Shown: positions 11,240 to 23,170 of the stretch, one piece after another | Layout: each line of letters opens with the position of its first letter | Position numbering within the stretch: position 1 is the first letter of the stretch | Assembly: GCA_036417435.1 (NCBI GenBank) | Contig: CM070899.1 | Span: 171,335,494 to 171,399,493, forward strand | Origin: Inia geoffrensis | Lineage: Eukaryota > Chordata > Mammalia > Artiodactyla > Iniidae | Direction: 5' to 3' | Length of the DNA stretch: 64,000 nt | Notes under the pieces: generated by a model | The model's input: the letters and a program-made list of their open reading frames with translations, nothing else | Told to the model about the DNA's origin: nothing | The model's database searches: none | Position numbers and translations under genes: made by a program

Positions 11240-14200
11240 TTAGATTCCATATATATGTGTTAGCATACAGTATTTGTTTTTCTCTTTCTGACTTACTTCA
11301 CTCTGTATGACAAACTCTAGGTCCATCAACCTCACTACAAATAATTGAATTTCGTTTCTTTTTATGGCTGAGTAATATTCCATTGTATATATGTGCCACA
11401 TCTTCTTTATCCATTCATCTGTTGGTGGACACTTAGGTTGTTTCCATGTCCTGGTAAATGTAAATAGTGCTGCAGTGAACATTGTGGTACATGTCTCTTT
11501 TTGAATTATGGCTTTCTCAGGGTATATGCCCAGTAGTGAGATTGCTGGGTTGTATGGTAGTTCTATTTTTAATTTTTTAAGGAACCTCCATCCTGTTCTC
11601 CACAGTGGCTATATGAATTTACATTCCCACCAACAGTGCAAGAGGGTTCCCTTTTCTCCACACCCTCTCCAGCGTTTATTGTTTGTAGATCTTTTCATGA
11701 TGGCCATTCTGACTGGTGTAAGGTGATACTTTATTGTGGTTTTGATATGCATTTCTCTAACGGTTAGTGATGTTGAGCCTCCTTTCATGTGTTTGTTGGC
11801 AATCTGTATATCTTCCTTGGAGAAATGTCTGTTTAGGCCTTCTGCCCATTTTTGTATTGCGTTGTTTGTTTGTTTTTGATATTGAGCTGCGTGAGCTGCT
11901 TGTGTATTTGGAGATTAATCCTTTGTTACTTCATTTGCAAATATTTTCTCCTATTCTGAGGGTTGTCTTTTCATCTTGTTTATGACTTCCTTTGCTGTGC
12001 AAAAGCTTTTAAGTTTCATTAGGTCCCATTTGTTTATTTTTGTTTTTATTTCCATTTCTCTAGGAGGTGGGTCAAAAAGGATCTTGCTGTGATTTGTGTC
12101 ATAGAGTATTCTGCCCATGTTTTCCTCTAAGAGTTTTAGACTGTCTGGCCTTATGTTTAGGTCTTTAATCCATTTTGAGTTTATTTTTGTGTATGGTATT
12201 AGGGAGTGTTCTAATTTCATTCTTTTATATGTACCTCTCCATTTGTCCCAGCACCACTTATTGAAGAGGCTGCATTTTCTCCATTGTATATCCTTGCCTC
12301 CTTTGTCATAGGTTAGTTGACTGTATGTGTGTGGGTTTATCTCTGAGCTTTCTGTCCTGTTCCATTGATCTATATTTCTGTTTTTGTGCCAGTACCACGC
12401 TGTCTTGATTACTGTAGCTTTGTAGTATAGTCTGAAGTCCAGGAGCCTTATTCCTCCAGCTCCTTTTTTCTTTCTCAAGATTGCTTTGGCTCTTCAGGGT
12501 CTTTTGTGTTTCCATACAAATTGTGAAATTTTTTGTTCTAGTTCTGTGAAAAATGCCATTGGTAGTTTGATAGGGATTGCATTGAATCTGTAGACTGCTT
12601 TGGGTAGTACAGTCATTTTCACAGTGTTGATTCTTCCAGTCCAAGAACATGGTATATCTCTCCATCTGTTTGTATCATCTTTAATTTCTTTCACAGTGTC
12701 TTATAGTTTTCTGCATACAGGTCTTTTGTCTCCTTAGGTAGGTTTATTCCTAGGTATTTTGTTCGTTTTGTTGCAGTGGTAAATGGGAGTGTTTCCTTAA
12801 TTTCTCTTTCATATTTTTCATCATTAGTGTATAGGAATGCAAGAGATTCCTGTGCATTAATTTTGTATCCTGCTACTTTACCAAATTCATTGATTATTCT
12901 AGTAGTTTTCTGGTGGCGTCTTTTGGATTCTCTATGTGTAGTATCATGTCATCTGCAAGCAGTGACAGCTTTACTTCTTCCCATTTGGATTCCTTTTATT
13001 CGTTTTTCTTCTTTGATTGCTGTGGCTAAAACTTCCAAAACTATGTTGAATAATAGTGGTGAGAGTGGAAAACCTTGTCTTGTTTCTGATCTTAGAGGAA
13101 ATGCTTTCAGATTTTCACCATTGAGAATGATGTTGGCTGTGGGTTTGTCATATATGGCCTTTATTATGTTGAGGTAAGTTCCCTCTGTGCCTACTTTCTG
13201 GAGGGTTTTTATCATAAATGAGTGTTGAATTTTGTCAAAAGCTTTTTCTGCATCCATTGAGATGATAATATGGTTTTTCTTCTTCAGTTTGTGAAATATG
13301 GTTTATCACATTGATTGATTTGCGTATACTGAAGAATCCTTGCATTCCTGGGATAAACCCCACTTGGTCATGGTGTATGATCCTTTTAATGTGCTGTTGG
13401 GTTCTGTTTGCTAGTATTTTGTTAAGGAGTTTTGCATCTATATTCATCAGTGACATTGGCCTGTAGTTTTCTTCCTTTGTGACATCGTTGTCTGGTTTTG
13501 GTATCAGGGTGATGGTGGCCTCGTAGAATGAGTTTGGCAGTGTTCCTCCCTCTGCTGTATTTTGGAAGAGTTTGAGAAGAAAAGGTGGTAGCTCCTCTCT
13601 AAATGTTTGACAGAATTCACCTGTGAAGCCACCTTGTCCTGGGCTTTTGTTTGTTGGAAGATTTTTAATCACAGTCTCACTTTCAGTGCTTGTGATTGGT
13701 CTGTTTATATATTCTATTTCTTCCTGGTTCAGTCTCGGAAGGTTGTGCTTTTCTAAGAATTTGTCCATTTCTTCCAGGTTGTCCATTTTATTGGCGTATA
13801 GTTGCTTGTAGTAATCTCTCATGATCCTTTGTATTTCTGCAGTGTCATTGTTACTTTTTTTTGTTTTCTAATTCTATTGATTTGAGTCTTCTCCCTTTTT
13901 TTCTTGATGAGTCTGGCTAATGGTTTATCTATTTTGTTTATCTTCTCAAAGAACCAGCTTTTAGTTTTATTGATCCTTGCTATCATTTTCTTCATTTCTT
14001 TTTCATTTATTTCTGATCTAATCTTTATGATTTCTTTCCTTCTGCTAAATTTGGGGGGTTTTTTGTTCTTCTTTCTCTAATTGTTTTAGATGTAAGGTTA
14101 AGTTGTTTATTTGAGTTGTTTCTTGTTTCTTGAGGTAGGATTGTATTGCTATAAACTTCCATCTTAGAACCGCTTTTGCTGCATCCCATAGATTTTGGGT

Positions 14201-14819
14201 TGTTGTGTTTTCATTGTCATTTGTTTCTAGGTATTTTTTGATTTCCTCTTTGATTTCTTCAGTCTTCCCTAGGCTATTTCATAGTGTGTTGTTTAGTCCC
14301 CATTTGTTTTTGTTTATTTTTTGCGGTACACGGGCCTCTCACTGTGTGGCATCTCCCGTTGTGGAGCACAGGCTCCGGACGCGCAGGCTTAGTGGCCATG
14401 GCTCATGGGCCCAGCCGCTCCGCGGCATGTGGGATCTTCCTGGACCGGGGCACAAACCTGTGTCCCCCGCATTGGCAGGCGGACTCTCAACCACTGCGCC
14501 ACGAGGGAAGCCCTGATTTCTTGATCATTACGTGGTATCGTTCTTTGTCTCTTGTATTAGTCTTTGTTTTAAAGTCTATTTTGTCTGAGATGAGAATTGC
14601 TTCTCCATCTTTCTTTTGATTTCCGTTTGTATGGAATATCTTATTCCATCCCCTAACTTTCAGTCTGTATGTGTCCCTAGGTCTGAAGTGGGTCTCTTGT
14701 AGCCAGCATATATATGGGTCTTGTTTTTGTATCCATTCAGCCAGTCTGTGTCTTTTGGTGGGAGCATTTAATCCATTTACATTTAAGGTAGTTATCGATA
14801 TGTATGTTCCTTTTACCAT
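11240..14819 (-). pseudogene. L1 ORF2 (broken; endonuclease domain deleted at a SINE)
   Basis: Encoded the L1 endonuclease/reverse transcriptase. It starts at ATG 14819 (TTLNVNGLN, then QETHFRPRDTYRLK), which keeps the early endonuclease Asn and Glu positions. It is cut after ERYHVMIKKS by the SINE at 14307-14513. On the far side the sequence resumes at NNTL...[13 protein letters not shown], so about 145-150 residues are missing, including the expected GDFN and SDH catalytic motifs. The RT domain follows ([21 protein letters not shown] in place of FADD near 12940), then the C-terminal region ending THIYGI and a stop at 11240. Several frameshifts and nonsense codons break the RT and C-terminal parts. 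Present length without the SINE is about 3.4 kb against about 3.8 kb for a full ORF2. Confidence 0.92.
14307..14513 (-). mobile_element. CHR SINE inside L1 ORF2
   Basis: Antisense copy, 'ttgcggtacacgggcctctc' to 'gccacgagggaagccc'. It lies in the same orientation as the host L1. No target-site duplication is visible, and about 0.45 kb of L1 endonuclease sequence is missing at the junction. Confidence 0.92.
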
Positions 14820-14876
14820 TTTCTTAACTGTTTTGGGTTTGTTATTGTAGGTGTTTTCCTCTCTTGTGTTTCCTGC

Positions 14877-15770
14877 CTAGAGAGATTCCTTTAGCATTTG
14901 TTGTAAAGCTGGTTTGGTGGAGCTGAATTCTCTTAGCTTTTGCTTGTCTGTAAAAGTTTTAATTTCTCTGTCGAATCTGAATGAGATCCTTGCTGGGTAG
15001 AGTAATCTTGCTTGTAGGTTTTTTCCTTTCATCACTTTAAATATGTCCTGCCACTCCTTTCTGGCTTGCAGAGTTTCTGCTGAAAGGTCAGCTGTTAACC
15101 TTATGGGGATTCACTGGTATGTTATTTGTTATTTTTCCCTTGCTGCTTTTAATATTTTTTATTTGTATTTAATTTTTGATAGTTTGATTAATGTGTATCT
15201 TGGCGTGTTTCTCCCTGGATTTATCCAGTATGGGACTCTCTGTGCTTCCTGGACTTGATTGACTCTTTCCTTTCCCATGTTAGGGAAGTTTTCAACTGTA
15301 ATCTCTTCAAATATTTTCTCAGTCCCTTTCTTCTTCTCTTCTTTTCCTGGGACCCCTATAATTCGAATGTTGGTGTGTTTAATGTTGCCCCAGAAGTCTC
15401 TGAGACTGTCCTCAATTCTCTTCATTCTTTTTTCTTTATTCTGCTCTGCAGTAGTTATTTCCACTATTTTATCTTCCAGGTCACTTATCTGTTCCTCTCC
15501 CTCAGTTATTCTGCTATTGATTTCTTGTAGAGAATTTTTAATTTCATTTATTGTGTTGTTCGTCATTGTTTGTTCACTCTTTAGTTCTTCTAGGTCCTTG
15601 TTAAACGTTTCTTGTATTTTCTCCATTCTATTTCTAAGGTTTTGGATCATATTTACTATTATTACTCTGAATTGTTTTTCAGGTAGACTGCCTATTTCCT
15701 CTTCATTTGTTTGGTCTGGTGGGTTTTTACCTTGCTCCTTCATCTGCGGTGTGTTTTTCTGTCTTCTCAT
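14877..15770 (-). pseudogene. L1 ORF1 (broken)
   Basis: Encoded the L1 RNA-binding chaperone that trimerises and coats L1 RNA. From ATG 15770 the frame is open for about 203 codons. It shows a charged coiled-coil region (about residues 40-115, with heptad-like Leu/Ile/Met and many Glu/Lys), then the RRM-like segment around IKHTNIRIIGVPGKEE. A nonsense codon near 15160 stops it after KLSKIKYK. The same frame continues with recognisable C-terminal-domain sequence, with more stops, to a TAG at 14877-14879. Total length is about 297 codons, near the usual size. It ends about 57 bp before ORF2, the normal dicistronic spacing. Confidence 0.9.
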
Positions 15771-16269
15771 TTTGCTTAACTTACTGTGTTTGGGGTCTCC
15801 TTTCAGCAGGCGGCAGTTTCGTAGTTCCTGTTGTTTTTGGTGCCTGTCCCCAGTGGGTAAGGTTGGTTCAGTGGGCTGTGTAGGCTTCCTGGTGGAGTGG
15901 ACTGGTGCCTGTGTTCTGGTGGGTAATGCTGGATCTTGTCTTTCTGGTGGGCAGGACCACGTCCGGTGGTGTGTTTTAGGGTGTCTGTGACCTTATTATG
16001 GTTTAGGCAGCTTCTCTTCTAATGGATGGGGTTGTGTTCCTGTCTTGCTTGTTTGTCATGGGGTGTCCAGCACTGGAGCTTGCTGGTCATTGGGTGGAGC
16101 TGGGTCTTAGTGTTGAGACGGAGACCTCTGGGAGAGCTCTCACTGATTGATATTATTTGGGGCTGGGAGGTGTCTGGTGGACCAATGTCCCCAACTTGGC
16201 TCTCCCACCTCAGAGGCTCAGGCCTGACATCAGGCCGGAGTGCCAAGACCCTGTCAGCCACATGGCTCA

Positions 16270-16680
16270 GAAGAAAAGGGAGAAAGAAAGAAAGAAAGAA
16301 AGAAAGCAAAAGTTATTAAAATCAAAATTTTTTTTAAATTAAAAAATAAAAAGTAATAAGAAAAACAAAAGAAAGAAAGAATAAAGCAGTCAAATCAGAA
16401 AACAAATCCACCAATGATAATAAGCACTAAAAACTATACTTAGAAAAAAAAAAAAAGGAGAGACAGAACCCTAGGACAAATGGTAAAAGCAAAGCTATAC
16501 AGACAAAATAACACAAAGAAGCATACACGTACACACTTAGAAAAAGAGAAAAAGGACAAAATATATATATAAAAAAGGAAGAGAACAACCAAATCAATCA
16601 ATAAATCTACCAATGATAATAAACTCTAAATATTAAACTAAGATAAATATAAAACCAGAAACAAATTAGATGCAGAAAGC
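16270..16680. repeat. Purine/A-rich tract with (GAAA)n inside the L1 5' UTR
   Basis: About 400 bp of mostly A and G on the plus strand, beginning with (GAAA)n near 16285 and containing several A8-A13 runs. It belongs to the L1 5' UTR and is pyrimidine-rich in the L1 transcript. Confidence 0.8.
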
Positions 16681-17686
16681 AAACCCCAAGTCTACCGTTG
16701 CTCCCAGAGTACACCACCTCAGTATTGGGGTGATCCATTGTCTACTCAGGTATTCCACAGATGCAGGGTACATCATGGGGATTTAATCATCTGCTTCTCA
16801 GGCTGCGGGGAGAGATTTCCCTTTCTCTTCTTTGTTCGCACAGCTCCTGGGGTTCAGCTTTGGATTTGGCCCCGTCTCTGTGTTTAGGTCGCCTAAGGGC
16901 ATCTCTTCTTAGCTCAGACAGGACGGGGTCACAGTAGCAGCTGATTCGGGGGCTCTGGCTCACTCACGCCGGGGGAAGGGAGGGGTATGGACGCGGGGTG
17001 AGCCTGCTGCTGCAGCGGCTGGCATGACTTTGCACCACGCTGGGGCGCGCCCTGTGTTCTCCCAGGGAAGTTGTCCCTGGATCACGGTACCCTGGCAGTG
17101 GTGGGCTGCACACTGTGGAGGGGAGGTGTGGATAGTGACCTGTGCTTGCACACAGGCTTCTTGGTGGCGGCAGTAGCAGCCTTAGCGTCTCATGCCCGTC
17201 TCTTGGGTCCCTGCTGATAGCCGTGGCTCGCGCCCGTCTCTGGAGCTCCTTTAGGTGGCGCTCTGAATCCCCTCTCCTTGCACACCCTGAAACAATGGTC
17301 TCTTGCCTGTTTGTTAGCTCCAGACTTTTTCCTGGACTCCCTCCCGGCTAGCTGTGGTGCACTAGCCCCCTTCAGGCTGTGTTCACGCCGCCAACCCCAG
17401 TCCCCTCCCTGGGATCCGACCGAAGCCCGAGCCTCAGCTCCCAGCCCCTGCCCGCCCCAGCCGGGGAGCAGACAAGCCTCTCGGGCTGGTGAGTGCCGGT
17501 CGGCACCGATCCTCTGTGCAGGAATCTCTGCTTTGCCCTCCGTACCCCTGTGGCTAAGCTCTCCTCCACGGCTCCAAAGCTTCCCCCCTCCACCACCCCC
17601 CCGTCTCTGCCCACGAAGGGGCTTCCTAGTGTGTGGAAACTTTTCCTCCTTCACAGTGCCCTCCCAGAGGTGCAGGTCCCATCCCT

Positions 17687-17890
17687 ATTTTTCTCCCCCC
17701 GTACGCGGGACTCTCACCGCTGTGGCCTCTCCCGTTGCGGATCATAGGCTCCGGACTCGCAGGCTCAGCGGCCATGGCTCATGGGCCCAGCCGCTCCGCA
17801 GCATGTGGGATCCTCCTGGACCAGGGCACCAACCCGCGTCCCCTGCATCGGCAGGCGGACTCTCAACCACTGCGCCGCCAGGGAAGCCCC
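17687..17890 (-). mobile_element. CHR SINE inside the L1 5' UTR
   Basis: Antisense copy 'gtacgcgggactctcaccgc' to 'gccgccagggaagcc'. Direct repeat cccatccct at 17678-17686 and 17891-17899. It inserted after the L1. Confidence 0.9.
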
Positions 17891-18106
17891 CCCATCCCTT
17901 TTCTTTTGTCGCTGTTTTTTCTTTTTTCTTTTGCTCTACCCAGGTACGTGAGGAATTTCTTGCCTTTTGGGAAGTCTGAGGTCTTCTGCCAGCATTCGGT
18001 AGGTGTCCTGTAGGAGTTGTTCCACATGTATATGTATTTCTGATGTATTTTAGGGGAGGAAGGTGATCTCCATGTCTTACTCCTCTGCCATCTTGAAGGT
18101 CTCCAC

Positions 18107-18199
18107 CATGTGGGATCTTAGTTCTCTGACCAGGGTTTGAAGCAGCGCCCCCTGCGTTGGCAGCAGGAGTCTTAACTGCTGGACCACCAGGGAGGTCCC
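18107..18199 (-). mobile_element. SINE 5' fragment, right half split by the L1
   Basis: Continues the SINE begun at 10811: 'catgtgggatcttagttctc' through the tRNA-like head 'ccaccagggaggtcc'. It carries the tRNA B-box-like region in antisense. It joins the left half across the 7.2-kb L1. Confidence 0.88.
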
Positions 18200-21100
18200 T
18201 AAAAGTTATTGTAAGTATATTTTTCTGGATGGAGTGGGTCCCTATGGCACTTAGTATTCACTATTTGTGGGATAAAGATATATTGTGGGTTTTCTTAAAG
18301 TGTGGTGCACCAGGCTAAAGAACATGCTTTGTCCTGGGCTACCTGTAGCTGCTGTGTGCAGAGATGGTTCTGAAAAACAGCAGCAGGTGAGGCTGCTGAA
18401 CTGCCCAGAGCCGCTCCTCCCTGTGATCCGACACCTGCCACGCAGGATGGATCATCCTGTTACAGACCTGTGGCTTTCTCGGTTCAGGAGACAGAGGTTA
18501 TGCTGTCAGCAGGAAGAGGGTGTGCCGTCTTGGGCTTTAGGGGGTTTGCACAAGATTCAAACTGGAGGTTGCCCGTGAGGCCAGACTTCATCTGTGGAGG
18601 ATCTATAGACTAAGAGAACTTTGTTATTCCTTTAGGAACGTAGATTAGATCTTAGGGCGGAAGGCTTTTTGAGTCTCATACTACAGATTGGGGAGGTTTA
18701 AATTTCCACTTCTGTAAAGGAAGCATTTAGAATGTTAGGTGTATATGCATTGGAAATCCTTGCCTCCTCTTTGCATTTGTGTTTCTCATGCAGATACCAT
18801 GTGTGAAGTATCAGTTACACACAGTTATGTACAAGATGATGGTTCTCTTAGGCAACAAATAAGAAACCTTCTGAGTGCCTTATAAATAATGTATTAAGAT
18901 TAGGAAAGAAGCATTAACTTTATCTCCTGAAAAATTGGCTTCTGCATTTTCTATATTATTGTGAATATGTCTTTATGGAATGTTTTGATTATTTAATTGT
19001 TTTGAATGGTGGTTATTTTTTTTCTTTAAAATTTTACCTGTATCTCAGATTAAGGCTATGAGAGCTTGTAAAAAAGTTGCTATGGTGACTATATATTTTA
19101 TGTGACTATATATTTAGGCTTCTATCTCCAACTTAGGAATGGATTTGTGCTCTAAAACCTCATTTTAAAATCAGTTATTTGGAACTCTGTTGTTTTCTTC
19201 ATTGAAACAGTATTGCAAGTAATAGATTTCAGACTCAAGCAAAACTACTTACTTAAATCAGAAAGTAAAGGGAATTTCATATACTTCTATATTTATAAAT
19301 ATAATAGAGTACTCATTTTTTTCACCTCATGAATTCTTCTGCTAGAAGAGGTTTAGCAAATGGTCTGTTTGTTTGGCACTTTTTCTTACCTTACGGGATT
19401 TGAAATATAGCGTGTATCGGACCCCAAGGTGCTTTGGAGGATTCATTCATTCCTTCAGTAAATATTTACTGTGTACCTACTATGTGCAAGGCACGGGTTG
19501 AGGCCCTGGGGCCTTAACATTGAATAAAATGGTTAATCCCTCCCTGATGCTTGCTGGCAGTTGGGAGCTGACCTCTAAGCAATGCCCCGGGAATGGGGTA
19601 GGAGGCCAGGAAGGAGGCTGCCTGCAGGGCTTGTTCTCTGATTGCTAACAGAACCCTGGGAAAGGGGCCCTGGGGTTCCTGAAGTTTCTGCTCCATAGAC
19701 CTTGTCTCTCAAATTCCCCTTCTACGCCGTCTGTTGTGCACTGGAGCCCGTTCTAAGCTCTACCATCGTGAGGTACTCATGGTTCATCTTTGTCTTCAGA
19801 GTGTCAAGAGAGCCTAAAGCACAGATGTGCCTGTAAATGTTCGACGGCCCACTGATTTGTAGAGTTTGTTGGTTTCTGTGGTGTGAATGCTCTACCGCGG
19901 CCCATTTCAAGAACCAGTGTGACGTCGTCAGTGAGTGTGGAGTTGAAAACACACCATTTACACCATTATGTAACATTTTCTCCCTGTGGATGAGAGAGAC
20001 ATGCATATCCTCAGACCACAGAGAGCAGTGAAACGCAGTAGTGTAATTAGGAAGGGGTGAGTTTTTATTTATTTCTTACCTTTGATTTTAACTGAATTTA
20101 TTTAATTGTAAGTTTGCATAAGTAAATTTTAATGATGACTATGTTAACAGTGGGTTTGCAGAATTCCTGAAAATTTAACCGTGAGTTCTCGAGAGCCAGC
20201 ACATCGCTGAGAGCGCCACGATGCCTTGCCTGAAATCCCTACGGCCAGATGTTAGAGTCCAGATTTTTTCCCATTTTAGAAAGGCAGTAGGGAAGGTGAT
20301 CAGAACATGTAACATCCCCTGTGATGCTGACGGCGGAACTCCCTAGTCCAATCATTGACGGCTCTGCGGGACACGTGCCTTCTCACCAACATGCGAGTAA
20401 ATGCATATTATAAAGAATCTTGCATGGGTCCAGATTCCGTTTTGCCAGCAAACGTGCTTCTCAGAAACTTAGGAAAACATGTTCGATTCCGGAGCCATTT
20501 GATGTTGGAATTGTGGCTAAGGCATGGTGAAGCTGTATTAATTTGTTTGCAAATCAAGGATTGTTATTCCAGGTCTATGAGAACCTGTGCATTCGCTTCC
20601 TCTGTTTGAAAGAGGGTGGAAACTCAGCAGCCCTCCCCCTGGAATCAGAGCTGCCCTGCAGGAGGGGCTGTGGCCCCGCCTCCCTCTTCTTCCTCTGCAG
20701 CCTCTGGCCGGGTGACTCCCCTTCGCCCTTGAAGACTCTTTCTGTGCTTCATTCTTTCTGCCCAGCTTCCCCGCCCCGCCTCCCGCAGGGCTTTACCCCA
20801 GTCGATCTGCTTGCTGCTCTGTTCACCCTGGCACCTGTGTCCCGCCTGGCACTGATGGTACAGAGACCGCAATATCTGGGGTCCAGCCCCTGAGCTCATC
20901 CTCCAGGACGTGGAATGAAGCTGACAGCTACCTCCGAAGAGCAAGTTCCCGGGGTGGAAGTGCGTGCCCGAGTCCTTGGAGTGTTGGTGGTGTGTCTTTG
21001 CAAAGTTTCATTCCTTTCAAGTCCTGTGACCCAGACAGCTTTCGTTAGGTTCTCATCAGTCAGACCCATTTCTTTGCACACGTGTTGTTTCTTGTTTATC

Positions 21101-22308
21101 AGGGAGCGTATATCCCAGGGATGTCACCTGGTGGTAGCTTCCAGGAAGGTGGCCAGGTTAGGGCACAGCGGCCAGTCTTCCCAGAGCACCTGTGCAAGCT
21201 GGCGCTCAGATTTCCTGACTCTCCTGTGGTTTTGAAGAGGCTCCCCTGGGAATATTTGACACCAGGAAGTCTGGATCACTAATTTGAGGGGTTTTCCATT
21301 ACTGTCATTTTATGAGGGGAAACTGATAAGTGAACTTGTAGTTTCGTCACATGTGGAAGTTTAATTCAGCCTTTCTTTCTTGGTGAAGGTATTGAATAAA
21401 GATCTTGTCTTTATACATTCTTGTGCAACATTCTGTTTTATTCATTTATGACACTTAGTGATGTCACAATTTGTGAAGTGACTTCTTTTCCCCCCTCCTA
21501 ATTTACCACTTGCTTAAGTGTGTTTCGCTGTCTGACAGGATTGAATCAGGCCATTTTTAAGGTGGCAGCAGTTTAGAAATAATGTGCTTCTTCCAAAGAA
21601 AAAGCAACAGCCTATTAATGGTTTGTTTACATGAAGTGTGTGTTTATTTCTGGCAATTTTGATGTTAAGTGTCTAATTAGATTTGTGTTTTACAGTAAGC
21701 ACTAATTTGGCCAGTTTGGGAGTTTGTATTTTCCTTTCTTTTAGGCTAGTACGCAAGGTTGTAGGAGCTGTGCTTAAATGTTCCAGCAGTGGTCTTTTCT
21801 GCGTTTGCTATCATGCCTGTGTAGACAGACTGTAGGTCTGTGGGGTCTCTTGTGTGTGAGAGTGATTTTACTGTCTGAGCAGTTTCCAGCCTCTGGATCA
21901 TTAAGACACTTCCAGCATTTTCAGTGGTTTCAGAGATAAAACTGTTGATGAGGAGTGTGGACCCCATAGCAGTCAGGTTCTGGGTTTGCCACTGGATCCA
22001 GAATCCCCGGGGTCTCCTCGGCTTGCGGATGGTTTCCTGTTGTTACTTTCTTCTACGTTGTTGTGTCTCTCACCTTTTCTTTCAGTCCTTGGGTCATTCG
22101 TGCTGTTGTTTTAAATTCCTTATATCACATCCAAGGTATTGACTGTGTTGACTTCATCGGGGGAGAGCAGGGTGATGCGCTGAGACCACTGTACAGATGT
22201 ACAGACGGGGCAAAGTGTCACAGCAGAGGTTCAACCAAGGACCCTGGAATCCAGGGTTCAGGATCCCCCCAGTGGTGGGTGGTTTTCTGGGGGTGGATAT
22301 TATTTTCT
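18200..22308 (+). other. Intron with only an L2/MIR relic
   Basis: Apart from the relic at 19439-19565 I see no gene. 20600-21250 is GC-richer and gives overlapping ORFs on both strands without domains. 19086-19118 has a small tandem duplication of gtgactatatattt. Confidence 0.55.
19439..19565. mobile_element. L2/MIR-type 3'-end relic
   Basis: 'Ttcattcattccttcagtaa', 'tactgtgtacctactatgtg' and 'caaggcac' are the standard L2/MIR 3'-end motif in antisense. Confidence 0.6.
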
Positions 22309-22322
22309 AAAAAGGTGTGAGA

Positions 22323-22545
22323 GGGCTTCCCTGGTGGCGCAGTGGTTGAGAGTCCGCCTGCCGATGCAGGGGGCACGGGTTCGTGCCCCGGTCCGGGAAG
22401 ATCCCACATGCCGCGGAGCGGCTGGGCCCGTGAGCCACGGCCGCTGAGCTTGCGCGTCCGGAGCCTGTGCTCCGCAACGGGAGAGGCCACAACAGTGAGA
22501 GGCCCGCGTACCGCAAAAAAAAAAAAAATAAAATAAAATAAAAAT
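22323..22545 (+). mobile_element. CHR SINE, young-looking
   Basis: Sense copy with a complete head, body and A-rich/(AAAAT)n tail. Target-site duplication aaaaaggtgtgaga is perfect at 22309-22322 and 22546-22559. It is very close to the copies near 37.6, 39.0 and 53.1 kb, which suggests a recently active subfamily. Confidence 0.95.
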
Positions 22546-22840
22546 AAAAAGGTGTGAGATCCTTTTACAAGGAAATGTGGTGATCTATGGGAAATAATGA
22601 TTGTCCTGCAGGGATTCAGAGAGAAACCATTGGCTTCAAGCACACTTGGGAGGTTTTGCCAGTTACAAGTGGTGGTGGACCACAGCCAGTTAACGCAACC
22701 CTGTAGGTTTCTCATTCCCTGGGTGTTGAAAGGGTGTGATAGTAATGCTCTTTGTATTTTGAGGGTGAGAAGGGTCAGCTCCTGCCATTAGTATCACTTG
22801 ATTGCTACTGCTGCTGCTTTACGGTAATCACATTTTTTAT

Positions 22841-23158
22841 TTTATTTAATTAATATTTATTTTTGGCTGCGTTGGATCTTCGTTACTGCACGTGGGCTTT
22901 CTTTAGTTGTGGTGAGCGGGGGCTATTCTTCTTTGCGGTGTGCGGGCTTCTCGTTGCGGTGGCTTCTCTTGTTGCGGAGCACGGGCTCCTGGCATGCGAG
23001 CTTCAGTAGTTGTGGCACACAGGCTTCAGTCGTTGAGTTGTGGTGCATGGGCTTAGTTGCTCCACGGCATGTGGGATCTTCCTGGACCAGGGCTCAAACC
23101 TGTGTCCCCTGCATTGGGGCAGGCGGATACTTAACCACTGCACCAACCAGGGAAGTCC
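22841..23158 (-). mobile_element. Long-form CHR SINE
   Basis: Antisense long element, 'ttttggctgcgttggatctt' to 'ccaaccagggaagtcc', with duplication cacatttttta at 22829 and 23159. It lies 300 bp from the oppositely oriented SINE at 22323. Confidence 0.92.
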
Positions 23159-23170
23159 CACATTTTTTAA

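Larger units (their letters stand above)
10861..18106 (-). mobile_element. Near full-length LINE-1, antisense, carrying two SINE insertions
   Basis: Read on the minus strand this is an L1 in the usual order: 5' end 'aagatggcagaggagtaag' near 18085, long GC-rich 5' UTR, ORF1, short spacer, ORF2, 3' UTR, and an A-rich tail that appears as T-rich 10863-10883 on the plus strand. It is flanked by near-identical 13-bp copies of catgtggga[c/t]ctt at 10847-10859 and 18107-18119, the expected target-site duplication. Both flanks belong to one older SINE. Two CHR SINEs inserted later (14307-14513 and 17687-17890). Multiple stops and frameshifts in both ORFs show that it can no longer move itself. Confidence 0.93.
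15771..18106 (-). mobile_element. L1 5' UTR with internal promoter region
   Basis: About 2.3 kb upstream of ORF1 on the minus strand, including a SINE at 17687-17890. The stretch 16800-17690 is GC- and CpG-rich, as expected for an L1 internal promoter. The stretch 16270-16680 is strongly purine/A-rich on the plus strand with (GAAA)n, so the L1 RNA would be pyrimidine-rich there. The apparent ORFs here (for example 17278-17979 plus and 17190-17654 minus) are by-products of base composition. Confidence 0.75.

Noticed and set aside
15259..15990. 243-codon ORF (+) rich in Ser/Leu/Phe
   Set aside because: It is the reverse-strand shadow of L1 ORF1 and its upstream region.
16800..17690. CpG island promoter of a host gene
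   Set aside because: It lies in the L1 5' UTR, on the strand opposite PARD3, with no host exon beside it.
17278..17979. 233-codon ORF (+) and 154-codon antisense ORF
   Set aside because: They lie in the GC-rich L1 5' UTR and run through an antisense CHR SINE; explained by composition.
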